This document shows positions 43,261 through 53,254 of a stretch of DNA of 64,000 nucleotides, in pieces. Location of the stretch: assembly GCA_009746045.1 (NCBI GenBank), contig RPFO01000022.1, positions 3,837,178 to 3,901,177 on the forward strand, read 5' to 3'. The first letter of the stretch is position 1, and the number at the start of each line of letters is the position of its first letter. Source of the stretch: Mesostigma viride (taxonomy: Eukaryota > Streptophyta > Mesostigmatophyceae > Mesostigmatales > Mesostigmataceae). Under the pieces are notes generated by a model that had not been told where the DNA came from, searched no databases, and was given only the letters and a program-made list of their open reading frames with translations. A program made the position numbers and the translations under genes.

Positions 43261-46200
43261 AGGTAAATCCACAGCTTACCAAAGACAGGCAGATAGACGT
43301 ACAGGTAGACAAGCAGGGAGATAGACAGGTAGATAGTGACCATGGCATGTGGCAGGCTGGGATCGAGATGAATGGGCTGCTAGAGAGGGTAGGCGAATAG
43401 GATAGTGCTAAAAGAATCCTGCTAACACGCTCCCTTTCACCAAATAGACACTAGGGAACCGAGCGATTCATTACGATAGTTAAATACATCTAGATCTTCG
43501 TCATAGTAGTGATATATTTTTGAAATATATTGTCGTCAGAAAGCAACAAACGTGGAAACCCTGGCTGCCTTGTTGAAGTATAAACTTACAAGTCTATATA
43601 GAGAGACTACTATAGAGAGAAAGTTGACTTCTATAGTACGACAGTAGACTACCGCGTGGATGCCCATGGGGCTGTTAATAAATTAACGATGAGCCGCTAA
43701 CACCCAGCAGGCTATAAACAAATCAACCGAGTTCAATGGAATCCCTGGATCCCGATATAAACCAACGGCAGCGGCCCTTCCGGCCTAGGTAGGTCCTTCT
43801 AGCTCGCCACCAATGAGGCAGTGCCCCAAAATAGGCAGTGCCCCAAATTAGAATAATCTGATAGAACCGAATACCCATGCCATACCCACGCACAACGCAA
43901 CCACACCCACGTGGCCAGAGGCCACCACACGCACGAAGCGCCAATTGCATGACATGTGGGAGCACGCTAGCTGCGCAACCAACCTCAACCTCAGGTGCCT
44001 TGCTAAAATGCGCCACCATGAGAGGCGCGACTGCCCGCCCCTTGTTGAGCCCAGAAGATTGCCCATATGTGTCGCACTTGTTAGAAGAATTCCTGCGGAG
44101 GAGTTTTTTCGGGTAACTTGGCAGCCATTAGTTGTGCTACCAGGTGCAGAGGAGGGGCAGTTTTGGTTCACTTGGACGGCTCGGGTCGCGCAAAAGCAGG
44201 ACAGATCCGTTGGCGGGAAAGCGCTGTGACTGGATGACGCCCCAGGGCATTTTTTCCAACTCGCAGTACGAATCAGCCTACAAACTTGAGACCAGGGAGG
44301 CACAAAACAAGAAATGCATTATAGGATCGCTGGGTTCCACATCCTGTGGATGGTACCATCCTTGATCGCTGCCTTGCATCACTGGCGTGGCGTCCATTAT
44401 TCAGACGAGTCTTAGACAAGACTGTTTCCGATAAGCTAGGCAGTTGACAAGTTGTGCATGACAAGGAGGAAGTGAGTGAGTGCGAAAAATGGGGAGCGAG
44501 GATGCCCAAACATTCGTAAACCCTATCAAACTGGAACATGGTCTTGTCAACATGGTGGACATTAGAAGGGAAAGCGCCCAAGGAAATATCTCATAGAGAC
44601 AACCAGTGCAGGCCAGAAATATGGAAGAATATACATGTATATAAGATATGTATGCTCTTGCATATTTATAAGAGCCCTTGCGCGGGGTCTCCCTTAAAAC
44701 CATCAACATGGAGAGGCGGGTGTTCAGGAAGCTTTACCAGGGCACAGCGCGAGCATGAGGCAACCACGGCGCCCACGATCAATTATATAGTTAGATCGAT
44801 GTCGCCTGCATCCATTACAACCACGCTGCAACATAGGGTGCGCATGGGTGGGCCATCGCCGCCCACGCCCAACACACGATCGATCAGATCGTAGGCAACC
44901 AAGGCAGCTCTACGAATGACCCTACCGCAGCAAAACCTGTTGTGCACAGAAGGCATACGACAGCGACACGATCGAACCTAGTACCAACGCTTGCACCAAC
45001 GTTCACATGCTCACAGAGCATGGCCGTTGTGAGGAGAAACAGCTTCATTTACCACGAAGTGCGATTGGATAAGTGGAAGGCCTGCTGCACGCACTTACTT
45101 GCCAGCAAAAGAATGCTAAGAGGCAAAGGCCGCGCGAATATGACCGCCCGCGGATACGCCGCCAGAGTACAGCTCAGGAAATTCCAACACGTTTGACTAA
45201 ATCACATGCGAAGGCCTGGCATCTGGAAAGAGCCCTTGATAAAGATTGCCTCCACAGTATGGAATACCGACGGCGACAAGGAGAACCTCACCTTATTCCC
45301 CCATGGTCAAGCAAAAAATTAAATTCGTGGCAATTCTTGCCGGCTGAACCCAACTATTGCCTAAACCTGTGTGGTTACGAGAAATTGCATCAGTCGCGAG
45401 GATAGAACCACAAATATTCACGAACACAGGCACGGTACCCGTAGGGCGTAGTCAAATGGACAAGGTGCCGCGCCGCACATGAGCCAGCAGATAGCGGCCG
45501 AGGGCCGGAATATATGATTATGAATGTACGTAATCGGTGGTTGGTCGGAGGCCAGGGTAATAGTACTAGCGGGACTCCGGACTTGCATCATATTAGGCGT
45601 CAACATCTATAGCTACAGACAACATCTCTGTGAACTCAACTCTGCTAACCTGCTAAACCTGTAGGACCACCGGCGCGGGATTCGGGAAACAACGTTCAAC
45701 TCATCTCTGTCTTATTATGACTCTTATCACTGTCTGTCACCGGAATCAACAACGAGAACAACATCTCTGTGACTCTGTCACCGCCTCACCGGCCTTAGGT
45801 TGGTGGTGAACAAACAACGCACAGGTTGGGAACCTGGCCTGACCTGACTGACCTGACTGAGTGACTGACCTAGCAGATTTTACAAATTAGCTGATAGCTC
45901 TATGTCGTGCCTATTCAAAACCACGGATCAGTACTCTTCAGACTTTAGACCTGCTGTAGACTGTATTTGCGTAGGCAAGTACCATCTCGAATTCTCCATG
46001 CATGGTACGTAGGCCGAGGAAGTGTTTTCCAAATTATTAGGCTTGACAAAACAATGAGACAGGACAGTGCCTCAGTCAGGCTCCGTGCCTCGGTGCCCCC
46101 TTGGCCGAGAAGTGTTACTGTATAACGAGGTTGTGACGGTACAAGTTGCGACAACAACTGAATGCGCCAGGCCGGTGGGGAGTCACGGGGCACGAGGCGG

Positions 46201-46420
46201 GCTGCCTCGTTATCAGCCTTGTCTTGGGTGATACCTCGTCATAGCCTTGTCAACTAGACCACCAAACCACGCTCTCACTTTGTATCGCTGTCCATATCAT
46301 CTCGCACTGTCAACATTGCCCCGTCGCCTCCATTGTCACCTGTAAGTGGGCCTTGACTATTTGCATAGAAAATAGTGCCGAGCCTGCGCTTAATGCAACC
46401 AGCCGCCTACGTCGAGGTTC
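43261..46420. other. 3.2 kb without a recognised gene
   Basis: Contains short open frames only. One at 43945-44229 (plus, RLPICVALVRRIPAEEFFRV) looks protein-like but matches no family that I recognise. 44595-44625 is a fragment of the SINE-like repeat start. 45850-45880 has short TGACTGACC repeats. The last few hundred bases probably include the promoter of the PC-esterase gene. Confidence 0.35.
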
Positions 46421-47599
46421 GTGCCACCCGGACGAGTTGCCGAGCGTGCGTCGATGAAGCCTGTGACCGCGCTTAGGTCATTGGTGAGAATTTCTACCAG
46501 CACTCGTTACAAGTATGGCTTACTCGTGCTAATCGCGACCCTTCTCGCGCTCGGAAAGTGTGGTTTCCGGGCGCCGTTCCCATTTCCCCCCTTATCGCGT
46601 CCTGATGAACCTGAAAATGCCGCTTTTTGCACATCATCCAAGTATACCAAAGGGTATTGGCAGCGTGCCACGTGTGGAATCAGCAAGAATCTTGGGATTG
46701 GCATGGATTATACCACAAGGCGTGGAGAGGCTTGTCGAGCGGGAAAGAGTGACGGCCGTCCGAAACCATGTCAAGCTTCGACTTGTGACTGGATCATACC
46801 CGACGACGGCTGCAAGCTGCTGCCCTTCACGAGGCCCCGTTTCTGCCGTGCCCTGGCAGGGAGGTCGATACTATTCGTGGGAGACTCGCTCACGGCGTCA
46901 CAATTCCGCTCCCTTGTCTCTCTCACCAGCCCGGGCGGGTATAAACCGGGGAAGACCGTACGGATCTGCAACAACCGGTCCTCGATCGCGCATGTCGTGA
47001 ACGATGTCCTCGCGACTGTGCCTCCGGATCAATGGATCCCTGATCCCTCTGTGGAAGACAGCGACAATGGGTCATCCCTTTTGTGGCGACTCCCCTCGGG
47101 CACCAGCATTCGTGTGGGCACGCAACGTTCCGGTCCCTGGGTGCACCTCCTGGGCGAGTACGAGATCTTGGTGATGAACACGGGGGTCCACCTCAAGGTG
47201 CGCGACGACGACGCGTTCGAGGAAGGGCTGGCGACCACGTTTCGATACCTGCAAGAGGGTTACGGAGGCCAGGTTTACTACCGGCTGACGTCACGGGGGC
47301 ACCCCCGGTGCAAGGATGCCGCCAAGTCCCCCATCGCTAGCTACTCAGACTATCTGGTGAGTCACCCGGACGATAACCCCTGGTACGAGTGGGCGCGCGT
47401 GCCCAGCATTAATGCCATCGAGCGCCGGCTTATGGCTAAATTTGGCATCCCCATATTGGACGTGGTGGCCATGACGGAGATGCGCCCGGACACCCACATG
47501 ATGGGCGCCAAGAATGACTGCCTGCACTACGACTTGCCGAGCGTGGTCGACTCATGGAACTGGCTCCTGTTCAACGCCATCGCCGGCCTGATCAATTAA
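46421..47599 (+). CDS. PC-esterase / trichome birefringence-like (TBL) protein, Golgi-type polysaccharide O-acetyltransferase family
   Basis: A single-exon 392-residue frame. A hydrophobic segment YGLLVLIATLLALG at about residues 32-45 with basic residues before it predicts a type II signal anchor. The catalytic GDS motif lies in ILFVGDSLTASQFRSL (154-156). The C-terminal D-x-x-H is in KNDCLHYDLPSVVDSWNWLL (Asp366, His369), following RPDTHMMG, the layout of the PC-esterase fold. Cysteines (CGISK, CDWIIPDDGC, FCRAL) precede the GDS block as in TBL proteins. In land plants such proteins O-acetylate wall polysaccharides; the algal substrate is unknown. The ATG at 46454 is an alternative start that would keep the anchor. 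The frame is intact. Confidence 0.87.
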   Translation: MPPGRVAERASMKPVTALRSLVRISTSTRYKYGLLVLIATLLALGKCGFRAPFPFPPLSRPDEPENAAFCTSSKYTKGYWQRATCGISKNLGIGMDYTTRRGEACRAGKSDGRPKPCQASTCDWIIPDDGCKLLPFTRPRFCRALAGRSILFVGDSLTASQFRSLVSLTSPGGYKPGKTVRICNNRSSIAHVVNDVLATVPPDQWIPDPSVEDSDNGSSLLWRLPSGTSIRVGTQRSGPWVHLLGEYEILVMNTGVHLKVRDDDAFEEGLATTFRYLQEGYGGQVYYRLTSRGHPRCKDAAKSPIASYSDYLVSHPDDNPWYEWARVPSINAIERRLMAKFGIPILDVVAMTEMRPDTHMMGAKNDCLHYDLPSVVDSWNWLLFNAIAGLIN

Positions 47600-47874
47600 G
47601 GCCTAATTGCCTCCTAAGGCCATACGCAACAAGGTACACGTGTGCAGCCTGATCTCAAAAGGCCATATTGTCTCGTGAGTCCGTTAATTTGCGTAAGGAC
47701 TACTCGGTGTTCGGCCTCGCTAACGTGAGGCCGCATCGCATAACGCTCACACTCACTCAAGATGCCCACTGTGTTAAACGCTCATTAGAACGCTCGCTGA
47801 TTGGTCCTGACCAAAGCCGTGCACCTGCGTGAGGGCCACTTGCAAGCCAAGCGCTTGAGTGGGACCAACATTAA

Positions 47875-49573
47875 CCCCTAAATGGTCTGGCTGCCGATTT
47901 TCCGCCTAAAACTGAGTTACAGCCGACACGTCGGCCCCTTCTCGGGGGACCAAATGCCGCGAAAACTATTGAGAATTAGGAAACGTTTAGCTGAGAATAT
48001 CGAAAGTTTATAATTTTCCTCACAGCATGGTACTAGGGTTTGCATACTTCTGACAAAGTTATAGAGGTGTTCTGGCCGGTCAAAGTACAAGGGGTCAGGG
48101 TACTTTTTCACGTACAACGTGCATTCCGGAAAACGACGACCTGGCCATGGCGGCTTGCGCCCACGCATGGCATTTACGTTTTCGTTCGAATTTTCTGACC
48201 AAACTCAGGAAATTGATTTTAAACGTCCTAAAGATGATACAGGCCAATTTTTGGTTCGCGGGAATGCCATTTGATAGGTGTCGGCAGCGTTCTTGCTGGA
48301 AAAAACTGCGATCAGGCCGGACGATAGAAACGTTGACAGCAATACCTTTCCGGCGTATTTTAAAGGATATATTGGTTTCTTTGTAATTTTTATGATACAT
48401 AGTAGTCGTAAACGTGCAAGGGTGGCCAGAAATCGCCGAATCCAGCGACCATGCTGCACAACTTTGGTGTGCCGCAATGCGCCATTTTGCGGCCACCGCC
48501 TGGGCCAAGGTAACGCCATCCATGCCTGGTAAAGCTTAATCATCGTTTTCCTATCGATGTTTGACGTTTATATATACGTTCTAGCTTGTGTAGCACATTC
48601 TTTTCGCATTATTCATGCTCTTTCTTGTTCCTGGCCTGGCCCCTTTCTAAAACACCCTTCTTAGATGCTTCCCTCAGTCAGTTGACCTGCCACAGGGTGA
48701 TGGTGATAAGTTTTAGAGGCTGTATGGGTTTGAATACCTCCATATATGTTTGTTATACATTTCCCACACACATATTGCATGAGTGTGAGGCAGTTGGCTG
48801 GTCTCTGTGGCATCATCAAGCATGTAACCGGTGAGTAGAAGCTTCCCATTGTCAGCATGTGCCACCAGGTTTGCTGGCCATCACCTGGCAAGCTATAGCA
48901 GCTTAGGCCTAGTTTATCCTTGCTAGGGCAAGCTGAAATAGGCTTAAAATAACTAGTTTGTTGGTGGCTGCCTCCTAGAATGCATGCCTTGCGTAGGGTA
49001 TCCGTACCACGTTACCTACGTGCATGGACAAGGTGGCACCTGCACATAGGTGCCATGTAAGGGCAGTGTGATGATGCAGTTATGTTTCCCCATCATTGTG
49101 GAAGGGAAGTGTATTGTGTGGCATGGTTGGGGGCCATATTAGTAGGTATGAGTAGGTAGTATGCCCACTCCTACCGCCTTGGTTGCTTTTTACCAACGGT
49201 ACCCCTATGGGCTGTACTGGGTGTAACTGCTGGTATACCCACCCAAATGATGACCCCAATGGCTCAAACTGTTCAGCAACTAATTGTTTATCATCCCTGA
49301 AGTGGTAGGTGCCTAGCTCTTACAACATAATTCAAAATGCACATTCTACCAAAAATGAAAACGCTCGTCTTGACCCCCCTGACTTTGACGGCAGTTATAC
49401 ATGGCCTACCCTGCATATATGTAAGGTTGTGATATACCAACCCGAAGGGCAACTCATGGACATGCTTGGCCCCCAAGGACAGCCATTGGATATGGGTGGG
49501 TTGGATGGCATCTGGTTTGCAAAATTGTGAAGTTACAGCCGATGCATCGGCAGTATTTCTGCCCATTTAGGGG
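47875..49573 (+). mobile_element. TTAA-flanked DNA transposon, family 2
   Basis: 1699 bp between TTAA sites (47871-47874 and 49574-49577), with TIRs CCCCTAAATGG at the left and its reverse complement at the right. GTTACAGCCGACACGTCGGC near the left and CCGATGCATCGGC near the right form subterminal palindromes. The interior is collinear with family 1: GGTCAAAGTACAAGGGGTCA then CTTTTTCACGT, CATGGCGGCTTGCGCCCA, then a broken version of the small ORF (stops at about 48270). No transposase. Confidence 0.82.
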
Positions 49574-49577
49574 TTAA

Positions 49578-50022
49578 TTAATTAAAAGCACGCGACTGCT
49601 TTTAATTAAGGCCGGGACCAGCATGGACGATACTTAGTCCTGACTTGGGGTATGTTCGCATGTCTTTCACTCCCATTTTGTATATATATATATTCCCACT
49701 TAGAGCTTGGCACTGGATTCGTTGTCCACATCGTCGCGTCGCTGCCGCAACACGATGTTTTCTGGCATCCGCGGGCTTTTGGTTCCCGCCGCACATTTGA
49801 AAGTGCTGTCCTCCGGCTTTTTGCCTTTGCACCGTGTGCAGTTCTTGGACGTTTGGAATCATGGCATGGCTAACGTGATGACTGACTAGCTAGATCTTTT
49901 CAGTGGTTTTCCATTTGCGGGTATTTCCTCGTAAATGGTGGGAGAGCGATCGCAGCAATGGTGCTCACCACTAGACACTCCCGGCCAGTTAGGCTAGAAA
50001 CACACGCCCTGATCAAGCATGC
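49578..50022. other. Unique sequence, no gene recognised
   Basis: Begins with a palindromic TTAATTAAAAGC...GCTTTTAATTAA (49578-49607). The rest has no coding motif that I recognise. Confidence 0.4.
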
Positions 50023-50221
50023 TGTTTCCGGCCCCACCGTCTAGGTCATCTAGTCGCTCCACACGTAAGCCAGCCATAATTTCAATGCACAAGGATACAC
50101 ATTTCCATCACCATTCATCTTCATCATCCTGAACGACTCGAAAACGCGGAAAAGATAACGGCAGGCTCGAGCTACCATGGTCCGGATTCTCCCGATTTCT
50201 GGCCTGCGCTGGTTGTCTCTT
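50023..50221 (-). mobile_element. SINE-like repeat, third full copy
   Basis: Reverse complement of the 19291-19493 repeat over its full length, including GTAGCTCGAGCCTGCCGTTA. It is joined on its 5' side to a third-family LINE tail (50225-50290). Confidence 0.8.
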
Positions 50222-50667
50222 TGATATATATTAAAAATATAATTACTTACAGCAGAGTGAAATCACTCAAACCAAAGCAAACGCCCAGCTATAAACCTAT
50301 ATACAGATCTTTGATATATATTCCCATTTTGTATATATTGCATGCCCATCTCACCTCCGTAATCTATCATTCTCAATGAATATATATATTGCATGTTGTA
50401 GTTATGTTGTCGTGGTATCTCTTGTTAGCGTTGGCTTTGGTTATGTTCGATTGGGTGCCTTCACTCTGATGTAATTTATTTATAATTTTTAATACATATT
50501 GCATGATAAGTTCTGATGATGAAGGACTGACGCTGGTATGTTCATGCAGCTAGGGCTGTGCATGCATAGCCGAGCTGGCGGTGCTCATGCATGGTCACGC
50601 ACTTGGGATGTGTCGTACGGCATATATGGCCCGTTCTGCATTAACTAATTGTGTTGGGGATTCACGG

Positions 50668-50679
50668 ATGGATGGATGG

Positions 50680-50711
<32 letters not shown>

Positions 50712-50935
50712 GTGGGTGGGTGGGTGGGTGGGTGGGTGGGTGGGTGGGTGGGTGGGTGGGTGGGTGGGTGGGTGGGTGGGTGGGTGGGTGGGTGGGTGGG
50801 TGGGTGGGTGGGTGGGTGGGTGGGTGGGTGGGTGGGTGGGTGGGTGGGTGGGTGGGTGGGTGGGTGGGTGGGTGGGTGGGTGGGTGGGTGGGTGGGTGGG
50901 TGGGTGGGTGGGTGGGTGGGTGGGTGGGTGGGGGT
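50668..50935. repeat. (GGAT)n then (GGGT)n array
   Basis: About ten GGAT units (one GGAC) followed by about 55 GGGT units. A clean switch at 50711 suggests one mutated unit was amplified. Frames of Trp-Val-Gly or His-Pro-Thr across it are artefacts. Confidence 0.96.
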
Positions 50936-50979
50936 GGGTTGGGGTTGGGGGCTCAGAAAATTGTTGATGTGGTTTTTAA

Positions 50980-52716
50980 CCCGTGTTTTTTTACAACGCG
51001 ATACATCGCGTTGTAGGGTTAGAACGTGATGTATCGCGTTGTAATCTGACACGTGGCAAACCTATTAAACATGCGATTTTTGGTCTGAAACTTTCAAGAT
51101 AGGTCAGAAACATCTCATAGAATTCAAGAAAAAATCCTGGTATTTTTGGTATTTTTTTTGTGACAGTTGCAAACAAATATGTACCACTGAAATCAGGCAT
51201 TTTCGCGGGACGAAGGTGAAGACGACGGCGATGGCGGCAGGTAGATCTCGCCAGTTTTCGCGCGAATTTCAGTGGCTGTTGGGTGGCACGACCATGATGA
51301 TGCGTTCAAAGGTTGATAATTAGGTTTCTACGAGTTTGTTGAGGTACTGGGGCAAAGGAAACGTAGTTTTTCCCAGTTTCTCACCCAACTTTCATGCGGA
51401 AACCCTGGAAACCGGCATACATATTATTACGTCAAGACTCGGGTCTGCTGCGGCACCATGCTTGGTATTTCCATGGTGTTTCGACTTCTTAACACATGTT
51501 TATTCATTCCGAACGTCCGGACTCTCGGCTAAACCGAGAATTGTGCAGACTTTTATTGGGTAGCGCCGGGCATGATGGTGCCTGCAAATAGCGTAAGGCG
51601 TGACCGTGGCTATTGCTACGGTATGCTGTATTTTCCTGGAAATGGCCTCTGCCACCGGCTCAATAGTGCTTGCAGGCGTAAGTATATCGTGTTTCTACCT
51701 AGTTTCTGCCAGTTTTCCACTTATTTCTACCGACCTCTGCCCAGCCTCTCTAAGACCGCCATCCTACTCGACGTTGCTTGCATGTCAGCCATAGCAGGTT
51801 GCAGTTGTGCAGTATTTAGGTGCTGTATACGTCATCAAGCCGTGCATATATCGTGAGGATTGGATGTTGATGGTTTATACTGCGTTGATTGTGCAAGAAG
51901 ACCAGCTAGGTACCCATAATCATGGTGTATAATCATGTGTTGTTAGCATCTTGCCACCATTTGCTAGCATGCATTCCAGCGTCATCTTTGCCTGCATGTA
52001 AGCTCATGGATCACTCAACCTATCCAAGCCTTGCATTACACGTGCCTCTTTCTTTCAGTATTGCACGCGTTATGGAATGAAAACCCAGCACCTCCGTTCC
52101 CACGAGGCATGTGCTCAACACGTTGTGAGAGTGGATGATGCTTTGGCTGTGGATGCCTGATTCAGTCATATTAGGTCATCCAGTCATGATGTTTGATGCA
52201 TGTTTGATGCTGTATAACTTATACAACACCTATTTTCAACGTTTTGACCCTCCAAGCTCACTATGGCCCCGTTTATGGGGCTCATGTCGTTGCGTCATGT
52301 TGTGAAGGGCTCTCATTTTTCCCACTGCGTTGTACTGCGTTGTAATTGTGATGCTAATGAAAAATAGCTCCAGTGGCCCAATGGGCCTGAGTTTTGTTTC
52401 ACAGAGCCTGCATATGTTGCCCATAGCTCGTGCAAGAAGCCAGATTTTTTTAATGAACCATTTGTGAATAAGCACATGACTTGTGACCTAGGGTCAAGAA
52501 ATTGCGGTCATGGTCAGACCCCCCTGTATTCAAACCAGTGTATCTCTCTAATGAATTAGCATTTTGTAGGTCTGAGTAGCTCAAAAAATCCTTTGATTTA
52601 TGGGCTTTCAGGAAAGTATATACATGACCATGAAAAAAAATTTTCCTTAGGTGCTATACGCGTTCTAAAAAAAGCTTACAACGCGATATATCGCGTTCTA
52701 ATTAAAAAAACACGGG
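50980..52716 (+). mobile_element. TTAA-flanked DNA transposon, family 3
   Basis: 1737 bp between TTAA sites (50976-50979 and 52717-52720). TIRs are CCCGTGTTTTTTTA at the left and TTAAAAAAACACGGG (less one base) at the right. Directly inside are palindromes: ACAACGCGATACATCGCGTT at the left and ACAACGCGATATATCGCGTT at the right. The middle is collinear in places with families 1 and 2 (a GCGATGGCGGCAGG block and a TTTCAGTGGCTGTTGG block). No transposase or long ORF. Confidence 0.83.
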
Positions 52717-52803
52717 TTAAGGTTAAATCAAATCGGATACATTGCCATTAAGACTCCCGTAACCATCATGATTTGATAAACATAATTGCTACTGCAATTA
52801 AAA

Positions 52804-52902
52804 GTAGCAAAACAAAAAAATGAGACAAGTGTAAAATATCTAGCTAATGATATGGGATCACATAACATCCGGGTAAATGCTATTTCAGCAGGACTAATTT
52901 AG
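52804..52902 (+). pseudogene. fabI: fabI-like (enoyl-ACP reductase) fragment
   Basis: In one plus frame the sequence reads VAKQKNETSVK and then YLANDMGSHNIRVNAISAG, ending LI-stop. This block (K-YLA-D-G...IRVNAISAGP) is the conserved NAD-binding loop region of bacterial enoyl-[acyl carrier protein] reductase I, which performs the last step of fatty-acid elongation. Only about 33 codons remain, and the Lys of the active-site YxxxxxxK region upstream is degraded. It is a fragment and cannot be functional. Confidence 0.6.
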
Positions 52903-52969
52903 TAACATGTATACCCGTGTAATCAATATCAAGCTCCTTGCATTTTTCTTCTACAGAAAGGAGAATTTG

Positions 52970-53065
52970 AACCTCAATTGATTCCTAAATGAGTTAGCTC
53001 TTCTACTACATTTAATTGAGTGGGAAGTGCTCCTGCTCTAAGTAGGAGCGTTACTATCCGGTTTA
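52970..53065 (-). pseudogene. secD: secD-like (preprotein translocase) fragment
   Basis: One minus-strand frame reads LLLRAGALPTQLNVVEELTH and LGIN-stop. LLRAGALP-x(4)-VVEE-T resembles the conserved periplasmic segment of bacterial SecD that precedes the VGPSLG motif. It is very short and the family match is tentative. Confidence 0.35.
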
Positions 53066-53168
53066 ATGACTCCCGCCTTTAAATTATCCAATATTAAAAA
53101 AATTACAAATAACGTTATACATATTATTCATAGAGTAAAATACATGTTTGAAGTTAATATTTTAGGAT

Positions 53169-53200
53169 GGGGGGGGGGGGGGGGGGGGGGGGGGCGGGCG
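53169..53200. repeat. Poly-G run
   Basis: A run of 26 G followed by CGGGCGGGC; short GGAT units follow to 53250. Length is unreliable in assemblies. Confidence 0.9.
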
Positions 53201-53254
53201 GGCACCTGGGTGGATGGATGGATGGATGCATGGATAGATGGATGGATGGTGGAT

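Larger units (their letters stand above)
52721..53168. other. AT-rich segment of probable bacterial origin
   Basis: About 450 bp, much more AT-rich than nearby coding DNA, between a TTAA element and a G run. It holds a fabI-like fragment on the plus strand and a secD-like fragment on the minus strand (listed separately). The AT-rich codon choice recalls intracellular alphaproteobacteria, but no specific donor can be assigned from the sequence alone. Confidence 0.5.
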
